Positions 17,216 to 26,637 of a stretch of 64,000 nt of DNA are shown piece after piece. Both the position numbers and the translations under genes were made by a program. Source of the stretch: DIGJ01 sp041821315 (GTDB lineage: Bacteria > Bacillota > Clostridia > Lachnospirales > Lachnospiraceae); NCBI GenBank assembly GCA_041821315.1, contig JBGUEO010000005.1:104824-168823 (forward strand), in the 5' to 3' direction. How positions within the stretch are numbered: the first letter of the stretch is position 1; every line of letters begins with the position of its first letter. The notes below the pieces were generated by a model that saw only the letters and a program-made list of their open reading frames with translations, ran no database searches and was not told the DNA's origin.

Positions 17216-19618
17216 TCATTCAATTCCACGTCTATAATGCCCTTTTGACGTATTAGAAATTGCTTTACTGCTCTTATTATAACAAACGGCATCAATAAAA
17301 TGCTTCAATATCACTTGTGTTTCCATTTTTGATTCCATTGTAAAATCAAGTCGTATGCTATCTGGTCCTAATTTATTAATGGAACGTATTTCGTCGATTA
17401 GGGAAATTGCCTCTCCATCATACATGATATTATAACAATATTTGCAAAAATTATATACATAATATTGTTTCTCTTTTCGATCCATCAACTTAGAAAAGCC
17501 AGGAGTTTGCTTACAAGAAAGGCAGTTTTCTTGCAAACACTGTGCTGAAATCATAAGAGGAATATGTCCATAAACAATCAAGGTATCCTTAGCTCGTTCT
17601 CTTTGCTTTATTTCACGCTCATTCCATTCAATCGGTATTGTAAATGAATGAATCCCCTTGTCCATCCAAAATTGTTTGGCATAGGAATTAAAGGTATACA
17701 TATTGCTATCAAGTACCCATTCTTTCGATGTTTCATATTGGTTTAAAAAAGCAATTTCTTCAAACGTATGAATTAAATACCCATCAACATCGACCATATT
17801 ATACGATGCATATGTGTCAAACGATTTACTCCGAAAAACATACGGTAGTGAAGCAAAAATTTCTTTTTTATATCTCCTTGCTTTCCGTATACATTCCATC
17901 CATTCCTCTTTTGACATATGTTCTGGTACGGCATAAATTCGTTTTACTTCGCTAGTGTTTATTGCAACATCAAACTGCTCGTTTGAATGTACAAGCACAT
18001 GAACCTCCGGTATATCTTTTTTTTCTAAACACTCTTTTTTTAACAAGTGTTTTTTTTCATTCTCCATGATTTGATCTGTATACAAAAGAGGTCGTCTATA
18101 ATCTTCCAAAATTGCTTTTTCCAAAGTATCCAGCGCTAATCTCCTCAAATTTTTAATTGCCCCCATTGGCATAAAGGCATCCAAAGACACATTACCTGTC
18201 AAGCTTTTAAAATAATAATTTGTGTCACTTATTTTTCCAATTGCTTCCTTAATTTTTTCTTCTGTAACTGGGTGATTTTGCGCCGCTTGAATCAAATCAC
18301 CTTCTACTTTAATACTTTTTTGAGCAAAGGAAAGCATAATGCGAAATGGTTTTCCCGTTTCGCAAGCAAACCTACCTTCGATTCCGATTTTTTTATCTTT
18401 TGCAAGAAATTCATGATTCAAAAAATCAAGTAATTTCTGATTTTTTGTACGATATACCAAATTTTCCTTCTCAATTTTTGAATTATATTTAAAATTTGCA
18501 GTAATGATATCCTTAGAGTAAGAAGACGCTCCAACGGTATAATCATACATCGCCTGTTCTCTTTTATCACGAAATTCCAAAACATCCTGGCTATTAATAT
18601 CCTCTGATAACTTTATGGTCGCTACGCCTTCCGTTACCAGTTGTACACTTCCGACAAGCACTCCATTGTGATTTGGTCGCTTCATTGACATCATTGTTTT
18701 CCCATGATAAGTGTTATAATATCCCGCAGAAAAGCCTCCCCGATTATACAAATCAGCGAGTGCCATCTTATCTTTTTTAAATTCTGTTATATGGTCTTTT
18801 AAAAAACGTTGGAATCCCTCTCGCCCCTGCTCCAAGAAAATATCCGTATATTTCCCATAAAGGAAGGAGCAAAGTGCAGCATACTCTGGCCGTTTCATTC
18901 TTCCCTCGATTTTAAACGAATCAATTCCTGCCTCTATCATATCTGGAATTAAATCAAGCGTACAAATATCCTTTGGGCTTAAGAAGTACCCAGATCTACC
19001 CGTAGAGCCCATCTCATACAGCATCCGACAAGGCTGCGCACATCTTCCACGGTTACCACTACGACCTCCTATCATACTGCTTAGAAGGCATTGCCCCGAA
19101 TAACAATAACAAAGTGCTCCATGTACAAAACACTCCATTTCTAAATCGGTGCGCCCCCTTACTTCACTTATTTCTTGCAATGTGAGTTCTCTTGCTGGAA
19201 CAAATCGTGTAATTCCATATTCCTTTAATTGATTGGCTCCTTCTGCCATCGTCAAGGTCATCTGCGTACTTGCATGAATATCCATGTTAGGAAAATTTTC
19301 TTGAACAAATTTTGCTACCCCAACGTCTTGAACAATGATAGCATCCAGTCCCACTTCATAATAAGGCTTTACATAGTCATAAAGCATATCTTTAATTTCA
19401 TTTTCTTTCAACAATGTGTTGACTGTCAGATATATTTTTTTCCCATGAAGATGTGAATAATCAATCGCCCTTTTCATATCCTCTTCATCTAAATTATTTG
19501 CAAATGCTCTTGCACCAAACTTATTTCCACCAATATAAATTGCATCACAAGAAGCATTTATTGCAGCTTTCATACCTTCGTATGAGCCTGCTGGCGCCAA
19601 TATTTCAATTTTTCTCAT
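17216..19618 (-). CDS. Peptidase U32 family protein (large form, DUF3656-type C-terminus)
   Basis: An 800-residue protein. Residues 1-400 are the U32 core, with ILAPAGSYEGMKAAI at the start and the family signature ECFVHGALCYCYSGQCLLSS followed by NRGRCAQPCR. Despite the name, relatives such as TrhP and RlhA act in prephenate-dependent hydroxylation of tRNA or rRNA, so RNA modification is the likeliest role (inference). The C-terminal half holds another Cys set (CLQENCLSCKQT, YNFCKYCYN), which could bind a metal or Fe-S cluster. AGGAG is 6 nt before the ATG; 105 nt after zapA. Confidence 0.9.
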   Translation of the reverse strand: MRKIEILAPAGSYEGMKAAINASCDAIYIGGNKFGARAFANNLDEEDMKRAIDYSHLHGKKIYLTVNTLLKENEIKDMLYDYVKPYYEVGLDAIIVQDVGVAKFVQENFPNMDIHASTQMTLTMAEGANQLKEYGITRFVPARELTLQEISEVRGRTDLEMECFVHGALCYCYSGQCLLSSMIGGRSGNRGRCAQPCRMLYEMGSTGRSGYFLSPKDICTLDLIPDMIEAGIDSFKIEGRMKRPEYAALCSFLYGKYTDIFLEQGREGFQRFLKDHITEFKKDKMALADLYNRGGFSAGYYNTYHGKTMMSMKRPNHNGVLVGSVQLVTEGVATIKLSEDINSQDVLEFRDKREQAMYDYTVGASSYSKDIITANFKYNSKIEKENLVYRTKNQKLLDFLNHEFLAKDKKIGIEGRFACETGKPFRIMLSFAQKSIKVEGDLIQAAQNHPVTEEKIKEAIGKISDTNYYFKSLTGNVSLDAFMPMGAIKNLRRLALDTLEKAILEDYRRPLLYTDQIMENEKKHLLKKECLEKKDIPEVHVLVHSNEQFDVAINTSEVKRIYAVPEHMSKEEWMECIRKARRYKKEIFASLPYVFRSKSFDTYASYNMVDVDGYLIHTFEEIAFLNQYETSKEWVLDSNMYTFNSYAKQFWMDKGIHSFTIPIEWNEREIKQRERAKDTLIVYGHIPLMISAQCLQENCLSCKQTPGFSKLMDRKEKQYYVYNFCKYCYNIMYDGEAISLIDEIRSINKLGPDSIRLDFTMESKMETQVILKHFIDAVCYNKSSKAISNTSKGHYRRGIE

Positions 19619-19723
19619 GCTAAACTCCTATTCATATCGTTATACCCTACTATTTTCATTTCATAAAAAGAGCCATTACAAAAATGGAAGAATAAACCTT
19701 TCTATTTTGCAACAGCCCCACGC

Positions 19724-20137
19724 TTATTTCTTTTTTCTTCTCTCATCTAGTTCCGTTTCCAGTTTCACAACTTTTTTCTGTTCTTCTATATTTTCAAATT
19801 TTAGTGTTTGTAATTCCTTTTGTACCGCGTCAAGTCTCGATTGCATAGAAATCAGTTCATGCTTCATTTCAAACATTTCTTCTTTCTTTTTTTCAATTTT
19901 TTTATCCAGTTCCTCTGCCTTAGACCTTGCCTTAAAATAGTCATCCGCAATATTTAGCTGAATCAATACATTCCGCATATCAAGTTCTAGTTTATTAAAT
20001 GCGTTCATCATTTTAAATTCTTCATATTTTCCGTTTATATAGGTCGCTACCGATTGAAGATAACCATCACTCTCATATCCGCTCAATGTATATTTTCTAT
20101 TATTAATAATGACTTCAATATCATTCTTTGTCCTCAT
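19724..20137 (-). CDS. zapA: Cell division protein ZapA
   Basis: A 137-residue FtsZ-ring-associated protein. Residues 1-65 form the ZapA head (EVIINNRKYTLSGYESDGYLQSVATYIN), and the remainder (about 70-137) is a long coiled coil rich in Glu and Lys, longer than in the shortest Bacillus forms but typical for clostridia. It promotes bundling of FtsZ filaments. GGGGG sits 8-9 nt before the ATG. It lies between ruvB (70 nt) and the U32 gene. Confidence 0.88.
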   Translation of the reverse strand: MRTKNDIEVIINNRKYTLSGYESDGYLQSVATYINGKYEEFKMMNAFNKLELDMRNVLIQLNIADDYFKARSKAEELDKKIEKKKEEMFEMKHELISMQSRLDAVQKELQTLKFENIEEQKKVVKLETELDERRKKK

Positions 20138-20207
20138 TGATTTATCCCCCCATACCTATTTATTTCTTATAAACATTCCGAATTTTTCTCATCATACCAT
20201 ACTCTAT

Positions 20208-21200
20208 TTATTTCGGCAAGGATAAATGTTTGTAGGCTGCTTCCGTTGCCATTCTTCCGCGTGGTGTACGCATAATAAGCCCATTTTGAATTAAATATGG
20301 TTCATAAACATCCTCAATCGTACCAGAATCTTCTCCGATTGCAGCGGCCAATGTATCAAGTCCAACTGGGCCTCCACTAAATTTGCCAATCATTATATTC
20401 AATAATTCACGATCAATATTATCGAGTCCCAATTTATCAACTTCTAATAAATCCAACGCAAAATCTGCAACCGTCTTCGTAATTTTTCCATCATATTTTA
20501 TCTGTGCAAAATCTCTCACTCGCTTTAACAGACGATTTGCAAGTCTAGGGGTTCCCCTAGATCGTCTTGCCATCTCATGTGCTCCCTCTATATCAATTTC
20601 AACATTGAAAACATGTGCAGAACGCATAATAATTTCTGTTAATTCGTCAATTGTATAAAACTCAAGGCGATGAACAACACCAAAGCGATCCCTAAGCGGC
20701 GCTGTCAACATACCCGCTCTCGTCGTGGCACCTACTAAAGTAAACTTTGGAAGATCCAAACGAATCGAACGAGCAGAAGCTCCTTTTCCAATCACAATAT
20801 CAATTGCATAATCTTCCATTGCAGGGTATAAAACCTCTTCAACCTGACGATTCAAGCGATGTATCTCATCGACAAACAATATATCTCCATCCTGCAAATT
20901 ATTTAAGATTGCCGCCATCTCTCCCGGTTTTTCAATTGCAGGTCCTGATGTGATTTTCAAATTTACGTCCATTTCATTTGCAATTATCCCTGCAAGTGTA
21001 GTTTTTCCCAATCCTGGAGGACCATAAAGGAGTACATGATCCAAAGATTCATTTCGCTGTTTGGCTGCTTCAATATATATTTTTAAATTAGACTTCGCTT
21101 TTTCTTGCCCAATATAGTTGCACAAAAGCTTTGGTCTTAAACTATTTTCAATTTTATAGTCTTCTTCCATGATTTCCGTCGAAATTACTCGGTTACCCAT
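20208..21200 (-). CDS. ruvB: Holliday junction branch migration helicase RuvB
   Basis: A 330-residue AAA+ motor that drives branch migration with RuvA during homologous recombination. Walker A GPPGLGKTT, Walker B DILFVDEIHRL, sensor 1 GATTRAGMLTAPLRDRFG, and a C-terminal winged helix (EDSGTIEDVYEPYLIQNGLI, TPRGRMAT). It follows ruvA by 17 nt, the usual ruvAB order. No ruvC is present, as in most Firmicutes, which use RecU. Confidence 0.97.
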   Translation of the reverse strand: MGNRVISTEIMEEDYKIENSLRPKLLCNYIGQEKAKSNLKIYIEAAKQRNESLDHVLLYGPPGLGKTTLAGIIANEMDVNLKITSGPAIEKPGEMAAILNNLQDGDILFVDEIHRLNRQVEEVLYPAMEDYAIDIVIGKGASARSIRLDLPKFTLVGATTRAGMLTAPLRDRFGVVHRLEFYTIDELTEIIMRSAHVFNVEIDIEGAHEMARRSRGTPRLANRLLKRVRDFAQIKYDGKITKTVADFALDLLEVDKLGLDNIDRELLNIMIGKFSGGPVGLDTLAAAIGEDSGTIEDVYEPYLIQNGLIMRTPRGRMATEAAYKHLSLPK

Positions 21201-21217
21201 TTATCTATCCTACCTTA

Positions 21218-21829
21218 TTATAGTGAAATATATTTTAAACTAAGTTTCAATAATTCTTCTACGCTTGTATCCTCTTTTATTTCTACTTTACGAACCGCCT
21301 TGAGTGCATCCGTATTGGAATATCCCAAAGAAACCAAGGCTTGTACTGCCTCACTCATAACATCCTTCGAAATAGCACCTGTTGCTCGTTCTTCTTGATG
21401 CTGCATTCGCTGATCAAATGCATCCTCTAATTTTAACTTATCTTTCAATTCAAGGATTAATTTACTTGCGGTCTTTGTTCCAATTCCAGGAGCCTTCGAA
21501 ATTGCTTTTACATCATCGGCTAACACCGCAAAGCGTAAATCATCTGGTGTGATTGCTGACAAAACACCGAGCGCCCCTTTAGGCCCAATCCCATTGACGG
21601 TAATTAATAACTTAAATACATTCAAATCATCTTTTGTTAAAAAACCATATAGTTTAAGTGCATCTTCTCTTACATAAAGATACGTGTAGATTTTTATTTC
21701 TCCCCCTAAGATTGGTAATTCATTCATAACCGATAATGGAACATTTATTGTATATCCCAGTCCATTATTTTCCACTACGATTCCATCCTCTGTTACTAAA
21801 ACCAATTCACCCTTTATATATGCTAACAC
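21218..21829 (-). CDS. ruvA: Holliday junction DNA-binding protein RuvA
   Basis: A 203-residue protein that binds the four-way junction and loads RuvB. OB-fold domain at 1-60 (LAYIKGELVLV), tandem helix-hairpin-helix motifs (LLITVNGIGPKGALGVLS, AISKAPGIGTKTASKLILEL) and a C-terminal RuvB-contact domain. The family start and length point to the GTG at 21829 with GGAG about 11 nt upstream; the open frame begins with TTG at 21868, overlapping the previous gene, and is less likely. Confidence 0.93.
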   Translation of the reverse strand: MLAYIKGELVLVTEDGIVVENNGLGYTINVPLSVMNELPILGGEIKIYTYLYVREDALKLYGFLTKDDLNVFKLLITVNGIGPKGALGVLSAITPDDLRFAVLADDVKAISKAPGIGTKTASKLILELKDKLKLEDAFDQRMQHQEERATGAISKDVMSEAVQALVSLGYSNTDALKAVRKVEIKEDTSVEELLKLSLKYISL

Positions 21830-21845
21830 TTTTCTTTTCTCTCCT

Positions 21846-22100
21846 CTACTTTTCCGGTAATTTTTCAAAGCTTCCCTTTACTGGCCATAAATACCCCTCA
21901 TCAATATATTGAAGAATAATAGAAACCGGTATCTCAAGCGCCATTGCAATTTGCATCGCATTACTGTTTGGGAATTCTTCTAAGTAGTTTTTTATATCAT
22001 CAAATGGTTCTTTTTCAAATTGTCTGCATTCGTTACAACAAGCCGTACGCATTGGCGCCTTAAATATTCTTTTACAATGTTTGCAAACGCATGTGTACAT
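21846..22100 (-). CDS. Small zinc-ribbon plus helical protein, YvyF-like (TIGR03826-type)
   Basis: An 84-residue protein. The N-terminal third has paired cysteines (CKHCKRIF and CCNECRQFE) likely to bind zinc, and the rest is a helical segment (FDDIKNYLEEFPNSNAMQIAMAL...IDEGYLW) similar to the small protein YvyF of Bacillus flagellar regions. No flagellar genes are nearby; here it sits between the cardiolipin synthase gene (19 nt) and ruvA (16 nt). Regulatory function is guessed from the fold only. Confidence 0.65.
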   Translation of the reverse strand: MYTCVCKHCKRIFKAPMRTACCNECRQFEKEPFDDIKNYLEEFPNSNAMQIAMALEIPVSIILQYIDEGYLWPVKGSFEKLPEK

Positions 22101-22119
22101 AAACCATTCCTCACTTTCT

Positions 22120-23700
22120 CTACATTAATGTACTGAATAAATTCAAAAATGGTTGTCTGATTTTCCAAGATAATGGTCGGTTCATCCATTCTTCATATGT
22201 AACTTCATGAGATACGCCTATCGTATCCATTAAATCCTCTCGAATCGTATTGATTATGCTTAGATTTGACATCCAAACCCCATTTTCATAATGCAAATAA
22301 AAACTTCGATAATCCAGATTTATTGTTCCTACAATACCGCATCCTTCATTTATAATCGTCTTTGCATGGATGAACCCAGGCGTATATTCAAAAATACGAA
22401 CCCCAGCTTCCAAAAGACTTCCATAGTTATAATTCGTTAATAGCTTTACATTTTTTTTATCTGGAATGAACGGAGTAATAATACGTACATCTACACCACT
22501 TTTAACTGCCTCAATCAAATGGTTTCTCATTTCATCTTCAATAATTAAATATGGTGTTGTAATATAAAGATATTCTCTTGCCGATGAAATCATTTGATTG
22601 TAAATACTTTCAATTGGATTCCTTGGGTTATTACAAGGACCATCCGATATAACATGACAATAGACCTGTGATCTATCAAATCTTTTTGTGGGTCGGTACA
22701 AATCAAACTCTAAATATTCATTCTCGGAACTCACCTCCCACATCTGTAAAAAGGTCACGGTAAGTCCCCATACCGCATCTCCTTCCAAGCGAATCCCATT
22801 ATCCTTCCAAACTCCAAAGCGCTCAATAATATTTGCATATTCATCCGCAAGGTTAAATCCTCCGGTATATCCTACATTCCCATCTATCACCATAATTTTT
22901 TGGTGACTTCGATAATTCATATATAACTTATCTGTATATTTGTGAATTGGATTGATCACCCGAATTTCAAATCCTTCAGCTTCTAGTTTCTTTCTAAAAT
23001 TCTTTTCCGTCCGAAGCATTGCGCCAAAATCATCATATAAAAATTTAACTTCTACTCCTTGGCAAATTTTACGGACTAAAATTTCATGCATTTTATCCCA
23101 AATCGCACCTTCTGCAACGATAAAAAAATCAATTAGAATAAATTTTTCAGCAGTTTCAAGTTCATTAAAAATGCTTTGAAACGCGTCTTCTCCCATCGGA
23201 AAATAATCCACTTTATTATTTTTATAAATTGGGAAACCCTCATTGACCATATATTTGGAAATTCTTGATTTTACCGGATGAAGCATTGCAAATTCTCGCT
23301 CAATTGTTTCATTATTTTCTAAATAGGTTTCACCATGCCGCATCTTAATTAATATTTGCTTTTCAATCTTTTTTTTAGAATCCGCTTTGCCCCATAATAC
23401 ATACATAACATGTCCACTCACCGGAAGCATTAGTACAATTGTAATCCAAGCCACTTTATAGGAGGAACTTCGATTATCATTTACCAGATTCAAAATAACA
23501 ATAAAACTAAGTAATTCTAAAACTACGTAAAAGTATACCGTGAAATTTCGAAGAAAAAATGGAGAGAATGCAATAAATACAAATTGAATCACTACTAATA
23601 GCCCCACCAAAAGCACTCTCAAAAAACCGCTTAAATAATTTTTTATTCTTCCGGTAAGTTCTTCTTTTAAATCGTTCATTTCATGTTTCTCAATACTCAT
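22120..23700 (-). CDS. cls: Cardiolipin synthase
   Basis: A 526-residue membrane phospholipase D-family enzyme that condenses two phosphatidylglycerol molecules into cardiolipin. Two or three N-terminal membrane helices (about 18-95, including the YVLWG segment) precede two HKD motifs: HQKIMVIDGNVGYTGGFN and HAKTIINEGCGIVGTINLD. In the second motif the usual Asp is replaced by Glu-Gly (HxKxxxxEG), a variation seen in other clostridial Cls proteins. Separated by only 3 nt from the upstream CmpB-like gene, so co-transcribed. Confidence 0.93.
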   Translation of the reverse strand: MSIEKHEMNDLKEELTGRIKNYLSGFLRVLLVGLLVVIQFVFIAFSPFFLRNFTVYFYVVLELLSFIVILNLVNDNRSSSYKVAWITIVLMLPVSGHVMYVLWGKADSKKKIEKQILIKMRHGETYLENNETIEREFAMLHPVKSRISKYMVNEGFPIYKNNKVDYFPMGEDAFQSIFNELETAEKFILIDFFIVAEGAIWDKMHEILVRKICQGVEVKFLYDDFGAMLRTEKNFRKKLEAEGFEIRVINPIHKYTDKLYMNYRSHQKIMVIDGNVGYTGGFNLADEYANIIERFGVWKDNGIRLEGDAVWGLTVTFLQMWEVSSENEYLEFDLYRPTKRFDRSQVYCHVISDGPCNNPRNPIESIYNQMISSAREYLYITTPYLIIEDEMRNHLIEAVKSGVDVRIITPFIPDKKNVKLLTNYNYGSLLEAGVRIFEYTPGFIHAKTIINEGCGIVGTINLDYRSFYLHYENGVWMSNLSIINTIREDLMDTIGVSHEVTYEEWMNRPLSWKIRQPFLNLFSTLM

Positions 23701-23703
23701 GAC

Positions 23704-24570
23704 TCATTTTCTCTTCTTTCTTAAGTCCTCTAATATTTTTTCGGATCGCATTGATTTCATAGTTGGGAACGCTCGCAAAATACGTTTTTGAACTATATTT
23801 TTTAGTTCTGCACTTTTTTGATATTTTGAAAGTAATGTTTTTAACTTTTGTTCCAACTCATCTTTATTGGGAAGCTGGCTACGTTTTGCATCAATTTGCC
23901 CTTTGAAGCTTTCTGACAAACTGGCAATGGAGAGTTCCTCTAAACGTCCTTTGATTTCTCCCGTTGCCCCAAATAATTTTGTAGACTCCAAATATTCCAA
24001 AATTTCGTCTCTCGTTTTGGCAAGATCCACAAACTTTTGATCGAGCTTTAATGCATAAATAACAGTAACCGTAACGTCTGCAGAAAATAAAACAAAAATA
24101 GGAACACCCGCAAGTTCCCCAACGTTTCTAGGAATTTGATTAATTAAAGAATCCATAACCGGCTGTAAAACTTCTGTCATAAATATTGATAAAATACCCC
24201 ATACAAGAGAGGCAAGTAAACAAATTCTTCCTTTTATATTGTATTTGTAATGGGTATAATCCCACCATTTTGCATGAAATACTTTTTCCATAAGATAGGA
24301 AGTCACATATTCTAAAATAGTTGCCAGCACTGCACCACAGATAAATACTAAAAATGCGTTCTGCTGTATCGGATATATCAGTATGTAAACGATTGTTGCG
24401 CCAGCACCATAAATTGGAAGGATTGGACCATTTAAAAATCCACGATTTACCAACGTTTTTTTCCGAAAGGATACCAAACAACTCTCGTATATCCATCCAA
24501 AAAAACAATAAAGAAAAAAATTATAAAAAAGGAAATAAAAATCAAATCCCATTATTTCTGAATTCCACAT
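23704..24570 (-). CDS. Putative ABC-transporter type IV (CmpB/DUF1113) membrane protein
   Basis: A 288-residue protein with about five or six membrane helices in residues 8-185, then a cytoplasmic helical tail (190-288) rich in Lys and Glu. Family marks are FGWIYESCLVSF, LVNRGFLNGPILPIYG and KWWDYTHYKYNIKGRICL. Despite the Pfam-type name, a transport role is unproven. AGGTGG lies 7 nt before the ATG. First gene of the envelope/ruv operon, with cls immediately downstream, so a membrane-lipid link is possible. Confidence 0.8.
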   Translation of the reverse strand: MWNSEIMGFDFYFLFYNFFLYCFFGWIYESCLVSFRKKTLVNRGFLNGPILPIYGAGATIVYILIYPIQQNAFLVFICGAVLATILEYVTSYLMEKVFHAKWWDYTHYKYNIKGRICLLASLVWGILSIFMTEVLQPVMDSLINQIPRNVGELAGVPIFVLFSADVTVTVIYALKLDQKFVDLAKTRDEILEYLESTKLFGATGEIKGRLEELSIASLSESFKGQIDAKRSQLPNKDELEQKLKTLLSKYQKSAELKNIVQKRILRAFPTMKSMRSEKILEDLRKKRK

Positions 24571-24645
24571 ATGTGTTCCACCTTACTATATATTATTTTC
24601 TCATTCTAACACATCTATTTCTAAAAATATACTAATTTGACATAA

Positions 24646-24667
24646 AAATCAAATAATTGTTTGATTT
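24646..24667. promoter_or_regulatory. Operator-like palindrome between divergent genes
   Basis: A 22-bp near-perfect palindrome, AAATCAAA / TTTGATTT arms with centre TAATTG. Its right end overlaps the -35 box of the yprB promoter. A preceding TTTGA/TCAAA repeat adds to the symmetry. Regulator unknown. Confidence 0.5.
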
Positions 24668-24694
24668 GACCTTATACTCTACATCCTTTATAAT
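24666..24694 (+). promoter_or_regulatory. Promoter for the YprB-like gene
   Basis: TTGACC (24666-24671), 17-nt spacer, TATAAT (24689-24694); gene start 48 nt downstream. Confidence 0.8.
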
Positions 24695-24742
24695 GGCTAA
24701 AGAATCATTAATACAAAGGCTATTCCATATGAAAGGAGCTTT

Positions 24743-25813
24743 ATGTTAACAATCAAACATACATTTCATATTAATAAAAACACTATTTTTTCTGATTTTT
24801 TATCCGAGGATGTTGTATTATTCGACATTGAAACAACCGGATTCTCTCCTGATATATCAAGCCTCTATCTAATCGGCTGTCTCTATAGGAATAACAATTG
24901 TTGGAACCTTGTCCAATGGTTTGCAGATGATTATCAAAGTGAAAAAGATTTACTAATTCATTTTTTTGAGTTTTTATCCTCTTTCCATATAATTGTACAT
25001 TATAATGGAAGTGGCTTTGACATTCCTTATCTTTTGAATAAATGCAGAAAATACAAGCTTTCTTATGATTTTTCCATCATCAAAAGCATGGATCTTTATA
25101 AAGAATTTTCCTATTTAAAATCTCTTCTAGGTCTTCCAAATTTAAAGCAAAAGACCATTGAAAATTTTTTAGGAGTTAACAGAACAGATCCTTATGATGG
25201 TGGTGAATTAATTTCTGTTTATTCTAGCTATATGCAACACAAAATTTTATCCAAGCCAGTAAAAGAGGAACTAGACACCTTGCTCCTTCATAATGAAGAA
25301 GACTTATTAGGTCTATTGTCCTCATCTTTGCTCATGCATTATAAAAATTTTTTTAAAGGTTCTTTTACGGTATCAAACGCAGCGATTATTGGTGATACCT
25401 TTCATCTGGGCTTGACTCCTGACTATGTATTAGCACATTCGTTTCATTTGGAACAAACATACTATTCTATATCATTTACAAACAACATAACCTACATAGA
25501 TATTCCAATCACAAAAGCTGCATTAAAGCACTTTTACAAAAACTATAAAGATTATTACTATCTTCCCCAAGAAGATACTGCAATTCACAAAAGTGTAGCT
25601 GCTTATGTCGATAATTCGTATCGGCAAAAAGCGAAAGCCCACAATTGCTACACCTTAAAGGCGGGAATGTTTCTTCCTCAGTTCAAGGAAAGTTTCTCTC
25701 CAGTATTTCAAACCAATTATAAATCAAAGCCGCTTTATTTTGAACTTACTGACTCATTTTGCAACGATCCTGCCCTTTTGAAAGCTTACCTTATTGGTTT
25801 GTTCAATAAATAA
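24743..25813 (+). CDS. YprB-like ribonuclease H-fold (predicted 3'-5' exonuclease) protein
   Basis: A 356-residue protein with a DnaQ-like exonuclease core. Metal motifs in order are FDIETTGFSP (ExoI DxE), HYNGSGFDIPYL (ExoII), and HNEEDLLG (ExoIII Asp). The family is called YprB; a nucleic-acid 3'-exonuclease role is predicted from the motifs. The C-terminal third (about 220-356) has no recognised domain. AAAGGAG 6-7 nt before the ATG. Monocistronic, with its own promoter, and ending inside a bidirectional terminator. Confidence 0.85.
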   Translation: MLTIKHTFHINKNTIFSDFLSEDVVLFDIETTGFSPDISSLYLIGCLYRNNNCWNLVQWFADDYQSEKDLLIHFFEFLSSFHIIVHYNGSGFDIPYLLNKCRKYKLSYDFSIIKSMDLYKEFSYLKSLLGLPNLKQKTIENFLGVNRTDPYDGGELISVYSSYMQHKILSKPVKEELDTLLLHNEEDLLGLLSSSLLMHYKNFFKGSFTVSNAAIIGDTFHLGLTPDYVLAHSFHLEQTYYSISFTNNITYIDIPITKAALKHFYKNYKDYYYLPQEDTAIHKSVAAYVDNSYRQKAKAHNCYTLKAGMFLPQFKESFSPVFQTNYKSKPLYFELTDSFCNDPALLKAYLIGLFNK

Positions 25814-25846
25814 AGGTCTGCCGAAAATTCGGCAGACCTTTATTTA
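25812..25846. terminator. Bidirectional terminator between yprB-like gene and rpmF
   Basis: A 14-bp perfect stem (25812-25825 with 25828-25841), including AAAGGTCTGCCGAA, with a tight AA loop, flanked by T-rich sequence on either strand. It serves both convergent transcripts and overlaps the yprB stop codon. Confidence 0.92.
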
Positions 25847-25852
25847 TTATCA

Positions 25853-26032
25853 TTATTCAGCTGTAATAATTTCTTTTTTATTATAACTTCCACAAGCTTT
25901 ACAAACTCTATGTGGCATCATTAACTCTCCACATTTACTGCATTTAACTAAATTTGGAGCAGTCATTTTCCAGTTTGCTCTTCTTTGATCTCTTCTACCT
26001 TTTGAAGATTTATTCTTTGGACAGATTGACAT
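25853..26032 (-). CDS. rpmF: 50S ribosomal protein L32
   Basis: A 59-residue ribosomal protein with the typical N-terminus SICPKNKSSKGRRDQRRANW and a zinc ribbon CSKCG...CKACG (C+ form). The ATG at 26032 has AAGGAGG 7 nt upstream. It follows DUF177 by 2 nt, a near-universal bacterial pairing. Confidence 0.97.
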   Translation of the reverse strand: MSICPKNKSSKGRRDQRRANWKMTAPNLVKCSKCGELMMPHRVCKACGSYNKKEIITAE

Positions 26033-26034
26033 GG

Positions 26035-26562
26035 TCACACCTCCTTATAATTCTTGAAGATATCTTGGATTACTGACATTCTAGGGTCACTTACCAACTG
26101 ATTGCAATCACAGGATTGTTTATTAAGATTCTTACCACATACCTTGCAAATTCCTTTGCAATCAGGTTTGCATAATACCTGTAACGGAAAGCGCAATAAA
26201 ATCTCATCAAAAACAAGTACGTCTACATCCAGATTATATCCATCAATATAATTTAATTCATCTAAATCCTTGATTCTGTCATTATCTGTATCGTTAAAAT
26301 CCAAATCTTTTGACACCTGTACATCAAAAGAAATAATAACATCCTCAAGACACCTGGAACACGGAATTACTAGGGAAAGTGTTGTCTTTGCAGTAAAAGA
26401 AACTTTGTGGCCACCATTTGAATCAAAATCGAGCACCACGTTATTCTTTTCGCTAAACGCATATTCCATTCCATCCAGTTTAAAACATCTCAGCTCCAAT
26501 GGAGCCTCTATGTGTTCTGCCTTATTTTTCACAGACATGATTTCCGATAATGATACTATCAT
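26035..26562 (-). CDS. DUF177 (YceD-family) protein
   Basis: A 175-residue protein of the YceD/DUF177 family, almost always encoded before rpmF. In plants and bacteria relatives are needed for 23S rRNA accumulation. Two cysteine pairs are visible: PCSRCLE mid-protein and a C-terminal CKGICKVCGKNLNKQSCDC cluster that probably binds zinc. GGAGG 6-7 nt before the ATG. Driven by the consensus promoter at 26606-26634. Confidence 0.9.
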   Translation of the reverse strand: MIVSLSEIMSVKNKAEHIEAPLELRCFKLDGMEYAFSEKNNVVLDFDSNGGHKVSFTAKTTLSLVIPCSRCLEDVIISFDVQVSKDLDFNDTDNDRIKDLDELNYIDGYNLDVDVLVFDEILLRFPLQVLCKPDCKGICKVCGKNLNKQSCDCNQLVSDPRMSVIQDIFKNYKEV

Positions 26563-26605
26563 ATATCATCCTCCTATCGATACAGGACACAAACACACTC
26601 TTTGT

Positions 26606-26634
26606 ATTATATCCACATATTACTATTTTGTCAA
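26606..26634 (-). promoter_or_regulatory. Consensus promoter for DUF177-rpmF
   Basis: TTGACA (26629-26634), 17-nt spacer, TATAAT (26606-26611): six of six at both boxes. The -35 box lies just outside the ackA stop codon (26638), so no terminator separates the two units. Confidence 0.9.
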
Positions 26635-26637
26635 GAA

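Noticed and set aside
24140..24508. 122-codon minus-strand open frame
   Set aside because: Alternate frame within the CmpB-like gene.
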